In this document: positions 8,507 to 17,734 of the stretch, piece by piece
Numbering within the stretch: position 1 is the first letter of the stretch
How the letters are laid out: each line of letters starts with the position of its first letter
Assembly (NCBI RefSeq): GCF_025060895.1
Contig: NZ_JANZKV010000087.1
Coordinates: 1-64,000 of the forward strand
Reading direction: 5' to 3'
Source of the DNA: Stieleria sedimenti
GTDB lineage: Bacteria > Planctomycetota > Planctomycetia > Pirellulales > Pirellulaceae
DNA: 64,000 nt
Program-made: the position numbers and the translations under genes
Notes under the pieces: generated by a model
Told to the model about the DNA's origin: nothing
The model's database searches: none
What the model saw: only the letters and a program-made list of their open reading frames with translations

Positions 8507-9238
8507 ATGAACGCATCAGAGGTCCAGGCCGGCAAAACCAGCGTGTTTCACGCCGTCGACATCGCCAAGATCTATCAGATGGGCGAGGTGGAAGTACACG
8601 CGCTGCGGGGGGTCAGCCTGGACCTTTACGAAGGCGAATTCGTCGTGCTGCTGGGAGCATCGGGCAGCGGAAAGTCGACGTTGCTGAACATCCTGGGCGG
8701 ATTGGACTCGCCCACGTCAGGAACGGTTCACTACCTGGATCATGAATTGACCGCCAGCGATGCATCCGACCTGACACGTTATCGCCGCGACAATGTCGGA
8801 TTTGTGTTCCAGTTTTACAACCTGATCCCCAGTTTGACGGCTCGTGAGAACGTCGAATTGATCACCGAGATCGCCACGTCACCGATGGACGCGATGGATG
8901 CGTTGGATCTGGTGGGGTTAAAGCCTCGCGCCGATCACTTTCCCGCTCAGCTTTCCGGGGGAGAGCAGCAGCGCGTCGCGATTGCCCGGGCGATCGCAAA
9001 GAATCCGAAAGTGTTGCTGTGTGACGAACCGACCGGCGCGTTGGACGTGCAAACGGGGGTCGTGGTGTTGCAAGCGATCGGGCAGATCAATCGACAGTTG
9101 GGGACCACCACCGCGGTGATCACGCACAACGCGGAGATCGCCAAAATGGCCGACCGGGTGATCTTGTTGTCCGACGGTCACATCGCCGGCATCGAAACCA
9201 ACGCAACCAAGGTTGCGGCGCAGGACTTGAGGTGGTGA
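8507..9238 (+). CDS. ABC exporter ATP-binding protein (LolD/MacB type)
   Basis: A 243-residue ATPase of the MacB/LolD/DevA group that drives mechanotransmission rather than membrane-embedded transport. Walker A is GASGSGKS (~49-56). The signature is LSGGEQQR and Walker B is [12 protein letters not shown], followed by the H-loop ITHN. The typical family residues after Walker A are present ([14 protein letters not shown]). ATG 8507 is chosen because an in-frame upstream start at 8381 would add an unrelated 42-residue extension that runs into the divergent promoter region. It begins a three-gene operon; the permease starts 3 bases after its stop. Confidence 0.9.
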   Translation: MNASEVQAGKTSVFHAVDIAKIYQMGEVEVHALRGVSLDLYEGEFVVLLGASGSGKSTLLNILGGLDSPTSGTVHYLDHELTASDASDLTRYRRDNVGFVFQFYNLIPSLTARENVELITEIATSPMDAMDALDLVGLKPRADHFPAQLSGGEQQRVAIARAIAKNPKVLLCDEPTGALDVQTGVVVLQAIGQINRQLGTTTAVITHNAEIAKMADRVILLSDGHIAGIETNATKVAAQDLRW

Positions 9239-9241
9239 GCG

Positions 9242-11605
9242 ATGCGAAAGCTGGACCGCAAACTGCTCCGAGACCTGAATCAACTGCGTGGGCAAGTGAC
9301 GGCGATCGTGTTGGTCATTGCCGCCGGCGTCGCCACCTTTGTGATGTCGATGTGCGCCTATCGTTCGTTGACGGCGACCAAGGACGCGTTCTACCGCGAC
9401 TATCGGTTTGCGGATGTCTTTTCCTCGACGCACCGGGCTCCGGACGCCCTGTTACCGCGACTGCGCGACATCGAGGGCGTCGCGGCCATTGAAACCCGCT
9501 TGGTCTACGACGTCCTGTTGGATGTTGTCGGCATGCCCGAGCCGGCCACCGCCCGTTTGATCAGTGTGTCCGATCGCGGCCAAAGTGAATTGAACCAAGT
9601 TTACATCCGCCGCGGTCGCATGATCGAACCGTTGCAAAGTGGCGAAGTCGTTGTCTCGGAGGTGTTTGCCGCGGCGCACGGATTCGTTCCCGGTGACCAG
9701 GTTCGTGCGATCATCAACGGCAAGACCCAGTCGATGAAGATCGTCGGGATCGCGTTGTCGCCGGAATACGTCATCCAAGTTCAACCGGGCAGCGTTTTGC
9801 CGGACGACAAACGGTTCGGCATTTTCTGGATCGGCCGCCGTGACTTGGAAGCCGCCTTCGACATGACAGGCGCCTTCAACAGCGTCACGGTCCGTTTGGC
9901 ACTCGGTCACGAGACGGCACGCGTGATTGATGAACTGGACCGCTTGTTAAAACCCTATGGCAGCGTCGGCGCGTACGACCGCGACGAGCAATTGTCGCAC
10001 CGGTATCTGTCCGACGAGTTGTCACAGCTTCGCGGCATGGCGGTGATGGCACCGGCGATCTTTTTGGGCGTTGCCGCCTTTCTGCTCAACATCGCAGTCT
10101 CCCGAATCATCACCCAGCAACGCGAGCAAATCGCCGCGCTCAAGGCCTTCGGGTACTCCGATTTCGAAGTCGGCGCGCACTACCTGAACCTGGTGTTCGT
10201 GATCAGCGTCGGCGGCAGCGTTACCGGTTCGTTGATCGGATTTTGGATGGGTGCCAACATGATGGGAATGTATGAGGAGTTTTACAAGTTCCCGGCACTG
10301 ACGTTTCTGATCCATTGGCCCGCCGTCGCCGCCGCGTTCCTGATGACCAGTGCTGCCGCGGTGGTGGGAACGTTTCTGTCGGTGCGATCGGCCGTCACGT
10401 TGCCACCGGCCGAAGCGATGCGGCCCGAAGCGCCGCCGAGCTACCGAACGTCTTGGTTTGAGCGTGTGGTGCCCAAGCGGTTTTTGGCACCGGAAATGCG
10501 GATGGTCGTCCGCAACTTGACTCGGCGACCGGTCCGTGCGGCGCTTTCGGTCGTCGGAATTGCGATGGCCGTCGCGGTCATGGTGCTCGGCAATTTTTCC
10601 CTCGACGCGATGAACTACATGATGGAGTTTCAATTTCGCTTGGCCCAGCGTCAGGACTTGACCGTCACCTTTGTGGAACCGGCGACCGAATCAGTGATGT
10701 ACGAAGTGCAAAACCTGGACGGGGTCTTGGAAAGTGAAACGATGCGAAGTGTGGCCACCCGCATACGATTCCAGAACCGTTCGCGTCGGATCGGCATCAT
10801 GGGTCTGTTGCCCGATCCCCAACTGTATCGATTATTGAATGCCGATGAACGAGAGGTACGCGTGCCCGAGTTCGGGATCATGCTCAACAGCAAACTCTCG
10901 GAGGTCTTGGGGGCGTCGATCGGTGACGAAGTGATCGTGGAAGTCTTGGAAGGAAAACGTCCGACGTTGACGTTGGAGGTTTCGGCGATCGTGGAGGAAT
11001 ACGCGGGAATCAACGCGTACATGAACAAACGCCGTCTGCACGAGGTGCTGTTGGAATCCAACGTTGCTTCGGGGGCGTTTTTGAAAGTCGATCCGAACCG
11101 CATCGATGCCGTGTTCGCCGAGCTGGAAGAACGCCCGGGGGTGGGCAGCGTCACGATCAAGGACGCCATGATGCAAAGTTTTGAACAAACCGTCGCCGAG
11201 AATATCTTGGTCATGCGGTCCTTCATCGTGATGTTTGCTGCGGTGATCGCGATCGGCGTCGTTTACAACACCGCCAAGATTTCGTTATCCGAACGGCAGC
11301 GTGACTTGGCGACAATGCGTGTCATCGGTTTCACCAATCGCGAGGTGTCCACCGTGCTTCTGGGAGAGATCATCATTTTTACCGCGTTGGCGATCCCGCT
11401 CGGCTGCGTGATCGGGTACGGTTTGGCGGCGGTGATGACGGCGGGGTTGGATACCGACAACTACCGGATTCCGTTGGTGATCAGCCGCAACACATTGCTG
11501 TTGGCGGCGTCGGTCGTTGTGGTGGCGACGATCTTTTCCGCGACCCTGGTGCAACGACGCGTGAAACGTCTGGATCTGATCAGCGTGCTCAAAACAAGGG
11601 ACTAG
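9242..11605 (+). CDS. FtsX/MacB-type ABC permease, duplicated FtsX domains
   Basis: A 787-residue permease with two FtsX domains. A first helix (~16-36) is followed by a periplasmic domain (~40-265) and three helices (~268-390). A second copy starts near residue 430 (VRAALSVVGIAMAVAVMVLGNFSLDAM), with periplasmic residues ~450-655 and the last three helices (~660-775). The order TM-loop-3TM repeated is that of LolCE-like or DevC-like exporters carrying both halves in one chain. It works with the ATPase upstream and the HlyD-type adaptor, whose start overlaps this stop by one base. The exported compound is unknown. Confidence 0.88.
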   Translation: MRKLDRKLLRDLNQLRGQVTAIVLVIAAGVATFVMSMCAYRSLTATKDAFYRDYRFADVFSSTHRAPDALLPRLRDIEGVAAIETRLVYDVLLDVVGMPEPATARLISVSDRGQSELNQVYIRRGRMIEPLQSGEVVVSEVFAAAHGFVPGDQVRAIINGKTQSMKIVGIALSPEYVIQVQPGSVLPDDKRFGIFWIGRRDLEAAFDMTGAFNSVTVRLALGHETARVIDELDRLLKPYGSVGAYDRDEQLSHRYLSDELSQLRGMAVMAPAIFLGVAAFLLNIAVSRIITQQREQIAALKAFGYSDFEVGAHYLNLVFVISVGGSVTGSLIGFWMGANMMGMYEEFYKFPALTFLIHWPAVAAAFLMTSAAAVVGTFLSVRSAVTLPPAEAMRPEAPPSYRTSWFERVVPKRFLAPEMRMVVRNLTRRPVRAALSVVGIAMAVAVMVLGNFSLDAMNYMMEFQFRLAQRQDLTVTFVEPATESVMYEVQNLDGVLESETMRSVATRIRFQNRSRRIGIMGLLPDPQLYRLLNADEREVRVPEFGIMLNSKLSEVLGASIGDEVIVEVLEGKRPTLTLEVSAIVEEYAGINAYMNKRRLHEVLLESNVASGAFLKVDPNRIDAVFAELEERPGVGSVTIKDAMMQSFEQTVAENILVMRSFIVMFAAVIAIGVVYNTAKISLSERQRDLATMRVIGFTNREVSTVLLGEIIIFTALAIPLGCVIGYGLAAVMTAGLDTDNYRIPLVISRNTLLLAASVVVVATIFSATLVQRRVKRLDLISVLKTRD

Positions 11606-12807
11606 TGGTGCGATTTTCGCTCAAGACATTGCTGTGGGGAATCCTGGTGATCGCGCTCGTGATGGTCGCCGTTGCTGCGTTATTCCCCAGTCCCGTTGCC
11701 GTCCGAGCGACGCCGGTCACCCTCGGGCCACTGCGGGTGTCGGTCGTCGAAGACGGTAAAACACGGATTCGCGAAAAGTACACGGTGTCCGCGCCGGTCT
11801 CGGGACGTTTGTCACGCATCGAACTCCGCGAAGGCGATTATATCAGTGTGGATCGCTTGCTGGCGGTGATCCTGCCCAGCGACCCCGCGTTGCTGGACCA
11901 ACGCTCGTTGGCCGAAACCCATGCCCGGGTTCAAGCCGCCGAGGCCGCCGTGCTGCGAGCCGATTCGAGGGAGCAGCAAGCCAGGATCGATTTCAGCTTG
12001 AGCCAAACGAAGTTCGATCGGGCCAAACGTTTGCTGCCCCAGCGAGGCATTTCGCAAGACGAATATGACATCGCCGAATCGCAAATGCTGGCGGACAAAC
12101 AAGCGATCGAAACCGCGTCCTTCGATGCGGAAATCTCACGATTTGAACTCAAAATGGCCAAGGCGGCGCTGAATCAATTCGAACAAGACGACGACGAGGT
12201 CCAGGTCGCTCCCTTCGAAATCTTTTCCCCCATCGACGGTCGGGTGCTACGCGTGATGGAAAAAAGTTCCACGGTGGTCACGGTCGGAACACCGTTGATC
12301 GAACTGGGCGATCCACGCAATTTGGAAATGGAGATCGACGTGTTGTCGACCGACGCGGTCAAAATTCGAACCGGCGCGGATGTCACGATCGAGCACTGGG
12401 GTGGAGAATCTCCGCTCAAGGGTAGTGTGCGTGTGGTTGAACCCGGGGCTTTTACCAAGATTTCATCGCTCGGCGTCGAAGAGCAACGCGTCAACGTGAT
12501 CGCCGATTTCAACGAACCGCCCCAGCGAATCGCTTCGCTGGGCGACGGCTATCGAATCGAGGCTCGGATCACGATCAACCAGCTCGACAAGGCCCTGTTG
12601 ATCCCAAACAACGCCCTGTTTCGCTATGAGCAACATTGGCACGTTCTGGTGGTGCAAAACGGCGCCGCCGAACTGCGAAAGGTCCAGATCGGCGTTCAAA
12701 ACGAATCACAAGCCCAAGTCCTTTCGGGATTGGTCGAGGGAGAACGCGTGATCGAATACCCCAGCGACCAGCTCAACCCCGGTACGCCGGTCACCGTTTT
12801 GGACTGA
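11605..12807 (+). CDS. HlyD/RND-type periplasmic adaptor of ABC exporter
   Basis: A 400-residue membrane fusion protein. An N-terminal anchor (~8-26) is followed by a first lipoyl half (YTVSAPVSGRLSRIELREGDYI, ~52-75), an alpha-hairpin rich in Ala, Glu and Gln (~90-195), a second lipoyl half (VAPFEIFSPIDGRVLRVMEKSSTVV, ~200-225) and a beta-barrel domain. It would join the FtsX-type permease to an outer-membrane channel. The start is GTG 11605, overlapping the permease stop; a second GTG follows at once. No TolC-like gene is in the operon; the divergent barrel protein at 6897 is a different family. Confidence 0.9.
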   Translation: MVRFSLKTLLWGILVIALVMVAVAALFPSPVAVRATPVTLGPLRVSVVEDGKTRIREKYTVSAPVSGRLSRIELREGDYISVDRLLAVILPSDPALLDQRSLAETHARVQAAEAAVLRADSREQQARIDFSLSQTKFDRAKRLLPQRGISQDEYDIAESQMLADKQAIETASFDAEISRFELKMAKAALNQFEQDDDEVQVAPFEIFSPIDGRVLRVMEKSSTVVTVGTPLIELGDPRNLEMEIDVLSTDAVKIRTGADVTIEHWGGESPLKGSVRVVEPGAFTKISSLGVEEQRVNVIADFNEPPQRIASLGDGYRIEARITINQLDKALLIPNNALFRYEQHWHVLVVQNGAAELRKVQIGVQNESQAQVLSGLVEGERVIEYPSDQLNPGTPVTVLD

Positions 12808-13011
12808 TTTTGAAAGGTTTCTTGGAATTGACGCCCAGAATCGCGGTAAAATTCTGACCGAACTTGTCAGCACGCGCGCCTGGTGCAGTGTCCGCCAACG
12901 CCTGATCACACGAGGGCCTGATCGAGAGGTCCGCTTGACGGCGTTTGAAGCGTTCGAGCGCGATGAGTTCACCTCTCTTCTTTTCAAGAACCGGTCACAG
13001 GGGAAGTCAGC

Positions 13012-14094
13012 ATGGCAACGACAAGTATGCTTGGGAACGTCAAGACGAAGCCTGCTTCACGGGTGAGACCCTCCAAGGTCGACCCGCGGACAGCGCAGCC
13101 GTTTACCTTGGATCAGGAACTGGAACCGTTTGGAACGTGGGCCGGCGATCCGATTCTTGTGCCGCCCAAAGACGCCAGCACGGAGATGGCCGAAACGATG
13201 CTGCGTCAGTCGGGAATCTTGACGTCCAAAGACAGCAGCTGGGAGGCAGTGGTCCAACAGCATCGCAGCCAATTCACCGAAGTCCGGGAACTGGAACTCA
13301 CCAAGGCTTCGATCCGGCTGCCCAAAACCAAGTTGTTCTTCACCGTTACACAACAAGAACATTTTGACAAAATCACCGATTCGATCCCGGCTTGTGTGCA
13401 AACACGTCTGGATGAGTTTTTGGCCGGTCCCGGAAAGCAGCCCGGCGTCAAAGTCTATTACCTGAAACCCCTGTGCATCGAAGTCGATGATGAATTGATC
13501 TTCACGTCCGGAGCAAGTCTGGCGGCCGCGATCACGAAGATTCAGGAAGAGGTGTTTACCGAGTATCGACGGTTGTACCTGTTTCGTCGTCCCCGGCACG
13601 TGATGCGTCAGGCGGCACACGCGAGTTTTGCCCTGCCGCGGGCCATCGCCAACCGGGCGATCCAGCGGCGACAAAAAGCGATCGACGCCTATCAGGCCAA
13701 GCTGGAATTCCAACGCCGCAAGACTGCCTTACGCGCGGCCAAGACCTTTGAAAAGAATCGCACGACGGGGTGCACCTTTGATGAGATGTTGGAACTGACC
13801 AACCCCCTGCAACGGTATGATGTGATCGAGCAATTCGGCGTCGAGAACGAACTCTCGCGGGCCAAGCGAGATCAATTGATCCGCATGGCGGCGGGGCAGC
13901 TACCTTGGTTTGTCGCGTTCTCCATCGGCGCGTCGTACCTGGTTTCCATCGGCATCACTATCGGTACCTCGCTGTCGCCGCCGGTGTTGGTCTGCGACCC
14001 GGCCTTTGTCGCGGAGTTCCCCGGATCCAAAGGCCAGGTACTCAAAATCGGCCACTTTGATGAAGTCGCGGGCGTGACCCACGTCGAAATTTGA
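13012..14094 (+). CDS. Hypothetical protein with one C-terminal membrane helix
   Basis: A 360-residue protein I do not recognise. ATG 13012 has GGGGA about 8 bases upstream. Residues 1-180 are soluble with mixed strands and helices. Residues ~200-250 are strongly basic and helical (RRPRHVMRQAAHASFALPRAIANRAIQRRQKAIDAYQAK...), which could bind RNA or membranes. A membrane helix lies at ~297-320 (LPWFVAFSIGASYLVSIGITIG), followed by a short tail. A small gene starts 128 bases downstream on the same strand and may be co-transcribed. Confidence 0.6.
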   Translation: MATTSMLGNVKTKPASRVRPSKVDPRTAQPFTLDQELEPFGTWAGDPILVPPKDASTEMAETMLRQSGILTSKDSSWEAVVQQHRSQFTEVRELELTKASIRLPKTKLFFTVTQQEHFDKITDSIPACVQTRLDEFLAGPGKQPGVKVYYLKPLCIEVDDELIFTSGASLAAAITKIQEEVFTEYRRLYLFRRPRHVMRQAAHASFALPRAIANRAIQRRQKAIDAYQAKLEFQRRKTALRAAKTFEKNRTTGCTFDEMLELTNPLQRYDVIEQFGVENELSRAKRDQLIRMAAGQLPWFVAFSIGASYLVSIGITIGTSLSPPVLVCDPAFVAEFPGSKGQVLKIGHFDEVAGVTHVEI

Positions 14095-14222
14095 ACCGGC
14101 TGGTTTCGCGACGACCCGGTTGCGTCGAGTCGTCCAGCCATGGCTGGCGACTCGTTAGAATGTTCGGATCGCGACGTAGTTTCGCGCACTGTTCCGCTTC
14201 GTCATAGACACTGGAAGTTCCC

Positions 14223-14450
14223 ATGGCCACACGATTCATCTTCAATCCACCCGTCGATGCCGTTGAGTTCGACGAAAAGGTCGCGTTGGAGCAACACCCC
14301 GAGCACCGCATCTCCATCAAAAGCGGGAGCACGGTGGTCGATGAGCTGACCGTCGAAACGGACTCCGACACCGAGATCTTGAACCTGCAGCAGGAGTTGG
14401 CCAAGTTGTTCGGGACCGTGACCGTCCAACGCGGTGTCCGACTGCATTAG
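14223..14450 (+). CDS. Small acidic hypothetical protein
   Basis: A 75-residue acidic protein starting at ATG 14223, with GGAAG upstream. The sequence (MATRFIFNPPVDAVEFDEKVALEQ...) predicts a compact alpha/beta fold with no signal peptide or helix long enough for the membrane. It follows the unrecognised 360-residue gene on the same strand and probably belongs with it. No family is recognised. Confidence 0.5.
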   Translation: MATRFIFNPPVDAVEFDEKVALEQHPEHRISIKSGSTVVDELTVETDSDTEILNLQQELAKLFGTVTVQRGVRLH

Positions 14451-15467
14451 GATTCCGTCGCAGCAATCCAGACGTGCCCACGCTCCCCGGGCATCAATTG
14501 TCTCGACACCTCTAAAGTCACCTTCCCTGGCAGGGATTGGTGTCTGCGTAAATAAGCCGGCATTCTTTTCTGGCTCCCCTTTCCCCAATCAAGTCGTGGT
14601 TGCCAATTCAACACGGTCGACATGCCAGTGATCGATGCGATATGACAAACTCTCAATCTCGACGACGGGTTGATTGGGGGAGAGGGGCTGGGGCTGGGGC
14701 TGAGGGGCTCAGCATTGAGACGCTTCACATCGATTGACGCGCTAGATCGCCGATCATGTTGAGGCGTGATTGTTGTCGGGTTCAACCGCTTGGCTATCAC
14801 GTCGCCCCTTCGGGGCTTCTCTGCTCGTCTGCGTCACGATGGTTTGGATTCCGATGCCCTAAACGAGAGGGGGACTTCAAGTCTTGCGACTCTCTCCCCA
14901 CGCTTTGGCGGTCTCGGCGACGACATTGGAGTTCCGCTTGCTGCTTCGTGGTTCGGTCTTTGTTTTGATAGGGGAGACCATTGACCACTCACAATGGGGT
15001 TCGGGTCGCTCTTGTGGCTGTTCATCATGCCACCCCGATCAACACATGGGTGGGCCACCTTTCTCCCAGACTGGTGTTGATCGGGTGAAAGACAAATCGA
15101 TAGGAAGGGCGGAAACAATAAATCGATCTTGGGTTAATGGTTGTCGCGACGCGCTTTAGAAACACCGCTAGGGATGACGATTCGTTTTAAGGACAGTCGG
15201 GACAACCATTCGCTTTCTCGTCCCTTGACAATCAATTCGAACGAGCAAGCATGTAAGCTCCTACCTTTATGCAAGCACTTCGTCGGCCGGCCTCCTCGGT
15301 GCTGTCACACGCCCACCCAACAGAAGCGTGTCGAACGACCCGGATTCGCACAATGTGATGTTTTCTAATTGTGTGTTTAATCACCGGAACTTAGTGGCCA
15401 CAACGTAAGTTTTAAGACTTGTATCTCTGAACTACCTTTCTTTCCACCTTTACATCGAGACCCTTCA
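14451..15467. other. 1-kb gene-poor region before the DUF1559 gene
   Basis: No convincing coding frame was seen in about 1 kb. It holds a G-rich run (14676-14712, repeated GGGGCTG), an inverted repeat at 15032-15087, and a leader of several hundred bases before the pilin-like gene. Short open frames at 14766-14984 and 15141-15368 lack coding character. Confidence 0.45.
15032..15087. repeat. Inverted repeat CACCCCGATCAACAC
   Basis: CACCCCGATCAACAC (15032-15046) is mirrored by GTGTTGATCGGGTG (15074-15087) with one base deleted in the stem. The 27-base loop is ATGGGTGGGCCACC-like. It lies in the gene-poor stretch before the DUF1559 gene. Confidence 0.65.
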
Positions 15468-16724
15468 ATGAAGCGTTCCGCTCGTCCGAGCAACGGTTTT
15501 ACACTTGTTGAGCTTTTGGTTGTTATCGCCATTATCGGTATCCTCGTCGGTTTATTGCTTCCCGCTGTCCAGGCAGCTCGAGAAGCCGCCCGTCGAATGA
15601 GTTGCAGTAATAACTTCAAGCAATTGGGGTTGGCAGTCCACAACTATCACAGTGCTTATAAGCAACTTCCGATCCACGGGGTAGGCACAGGGAGCACCGA
15701 CGGCGGGAGCGCCCCCTTCGGTGTCGTCACCGCCACCACCAACTGGTGGACGAACTACGGCGATTCCAACGCGTGGCGGTTGAGTGCCCTGGTCGGCTTG
15801 ACTCCGTTCATGGAGCAGCAAGCGATCTGGGACGAGATTTCAAACCCCAGCTACATCAACGCGATTGATCCGACCAACCGACTGAGCGTCCCCTGGCCCG
15901 CGATGGGGCCGACCGTGCAGTTCATTCAATACCGTCCCTGGGTTACCGAGATCCCGATGCTGCGTTGCCCCAGCGATCCCGGCGTCGGTCTGCCCGCACA
16001 AGGGCGAACCAACTACGCCGCCTGCTTGGGCGATTCGATGGAATGGTCGGTTCGCGGCCCGAAACAGCACCAAGCCGCACGCGGCGGTGAGGTCGTGACG
16101 AACCAGACTTGGGCGATCCGGTCACTGGCCGCCGACCGCGGTGTCTTCGTGCCCCACAAAGACTCCAAGTTTCGCGACATTTTGGACGGCTTGTCCAACA
16201 CCGTGGCCTTTGGTGAAATCCTCACCGACCTCGGCGACCGCGATGTGCGGGGAACCCAAAGCATCAACGGTAATCCTCCCAACGAGATCCGTTTGAATCC
16301 CAGCTATTGCGTCGACAACAACCAGCTCGATCCCGACCGTCCGGGATATTGGGCTCCCGGGACGCCGACGGAGAATGCCAATAATGGACGCGGGTTCAAA
16401 TGGGCCGACTTCCGACCGAACTTCAGTGGTGTCCACACGATTTTCCCGCCCAACGCAGCGATCGGCGGTGGCAATAATTCCGGCCAAACCGGCATGTTTC
16501 CCCCGTCCAGCCGACACCAGGGTGGGGCGCATATTCTGTTGGCCGATGGTGCGGTGATCTTCATCACCGACTCGATCGAATCAGGCGACTTGCACCAAGA
16601 AATGGTCTGGCAGTCTCCCGTCAACGGCGTCTCCGTCCCTGGTTCGAAAAGCCCGTATGGACTTTGGGGGGCACTCGGAACGAGAGCCTCTCGCGAAACG
16701 ATTCAGGAACAACTGAATCAGTAG
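15468..16724 (+). CDS. DUF1559 protein with type IV pilin-like N-terminus
   Basis: A 418-residue member of the large planctomycete DUF1559 family. The N-terminal prepilin peptidase site and helix are clear: [44 protein letters not shown] (~8-48), with cleavage after Gly11 and Glu at mature position 5. [12 protein letters not shown] follows, then the DUF1559 region. Near the C-terminus is the family motif [19 protein letters not shown] (~345-363). It is likely exported by a type II secretion/pilus-like system and assembled or anchored at the cell surface. The precise role of the family is unknown. A strong terminator follows. Confidence 0.92.
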   Translation: MKRSARPSNGFTLVELLVVIAIIGILVGLLLPAVQAAREAARRMSCSNNFKQLGLAVHNYHSAYKQLPIHGVGTGSTDGGSAPFGVVTATTNWWTNYGDSNAWRLSALVGLTPFMEQQAIWDEISNPSYINAIDPTNRLSVPWPAMGPTVQFIQYRPWVTEIPMLRCPSDPGVGLPAQGRTNYAACLGDSMEWSVRGPKQHQAARGGEVVTNQTWAIRSLAADRGVFVPHKDSKFRDILDGLSNTVAFGEILTDLGDRDVRGTQSINGNPPNEIRLNPSYCVDNNQLDPDRPGYWAPGTPTENANNGRGFKWADFRPNFSGVHTIFPPNAAIGGGNNSGQTGMFPPSSRHQGGAHILLADGAVIFITDSIESGDLHQEMVWQSPVNGVSVPGSKSPYGLWGALGTRASRETIQEQLNQ

Positions 16725-16784
16725 TCTGGTGAATCGTTCGCCCGCCGCAGTGTCGTTGTTGGCGGGCACCGAATCCGATCATAG

Positions 16785-16822
16785 AAAAAACTCTCGGCCC
16801 TGCAGCGGGCCGAGAGTTTTTT
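16785..16822 (+). terminator. Rho-independent terminator
   Basis: Perfect 10-bp stem CTCTCGGCCC/GGGCCGAGAG around loop TGCAGC, flanked by AAAAAA and TTTTTT, so it can work in both directions. It ends the DUF1559 transcript and may also stop the lipoprotein gene reading from the right. Confidence 0.9.
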
Positions 16823-16921
16823 GTTGTTGGTCAGCGCCCCGAAAGGCGATATTGCAAAACGCGATGCCGCAAATTGTTACGCCGCCGCTGCGAGCGGCCG
16901 ACTCGCTGAGATCCCTCGATG

Positions 16922-17110
16922 CTATTTAGCGGCTTTGTCCGCGTTCTTCATCTCGCCGGCCAGCGCCGATTGCTCGGCGGCTTCGGTCGCCAAATACTCG
17001 TCAATCGCAGATTGATCGGCATCGGAGACGGCATCGGGCGTTGGCGACGAGCACCCGGCGAGGCAGAGGGCCAGCAGACCCAGCGTTAACAACTTTGCGT
17101 AAGGCTTCAT
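16922..17110 (-). CDS. Small lipoprotein
   Basis: A 62-residue lipoprotein. The signal peptide MKPYAKLLTLGLLALCLAGC ends in a lipobox (LAGC, Cys20). The mature part is only 42 residues, acidic then Lys/Ala-rich (SSPTPDAVSDADQSAIDEYLATEAAEQSALAG...), and is probably one helix. Such small lipoproteins are frequent in Pirellulaceae; the function is unknown. Confidence 0.7.
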   Translation of the reverse strand: MKPYAKLLTLGLLALCLAGCSSPTPDAVSDADQSAIDEYLATEAAEQSALAGEMKNADKAAK

Positions 17111-17254
17111 CCATCTATCCTAGTAAAGACGATTAGTGTCATGGGACAAGCCAGAATTATAACTGTCCAGTCATTTTAGCATAGCTGGCATTTTACTTTC
17201 GGCTCGAACAAACAGCGTGGTGTTTCGCCTTGGGGTCAAGCAGACTCCAAGCGA

Positions 17255-17662
17255 TTAGGTGGTAATGCGAATGCCTCGAAACCATGCTGCGAGCCACGGT
17301 GCGACGAACAAGACGGCAAGCCCGATTGGCATCAGCCCACCCTGCAGCATGTTGTAATCGGCGCAAAGTTGTTGCCACGAGAGCCCGGCCACAAACCGGC
17401 CGAACAGCAGTTCAAACGCCAGCGTCAACACCACCCACACCGCACCCGCCTGAAGCAGGTCCCTGCGGCGTGTCGGACCGATCCAGCGTATCGACAACGT
17501 GGCGAGTCCGAGCAGAATTGCCGAGCCGGTGAAAACACCGATCTGGTTCGAACGAAACTGCCCGACCAGAGGCACCAGCGTCAGCGCTCTGGTGATTCCA
17601 TGAGCGATTTCGGCGACGATCATGACCAGCCAGATCGCGATGGTGCGTGCGGTGAGGTTCAA
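17255..17662 (-). CDS. Four-helix hypothetical membrane protein
   Basis: A 135-residue protein with about four membrane helices (~5-27, 40-60, 68-90, 105-127). It is unrecognised but clearly coding. The likely start is TTG 17662, with GGAG about 11 bases upstream; the first ATG inside (17623) would remove the first helix. It sits 72 bases downstream of the sigma-54 activator gene on the same strand and may be its downstream partner. Confidence 0.55.
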   Translation of the reverse strand: MNLTARTIAIWLVMIVAEIAHGITRALTLVPLVGQFRSNQIGVFTGSAILLGLATLSIRWIGPTRRRDLLQAGAVWVVLTLAFELLFGRFVAGLSWQQLCADYNMLQGGLMPIGLAVLFVAPWLAAWFRGIRITT

Positions 17663-17734
17663 GGTGTTTTCTGCTCCAGCAAAGGGCGGCTTCAGCGCGT
17701 TCGGTACGGGCCTGGCAGTTCAACCGAAACGGTC

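Noticed and set aside
14766-14984. Short overlapping ORFs in the gene-poor stretch
   Set aside because: Several frames are open at once with no coding bias or start signals.
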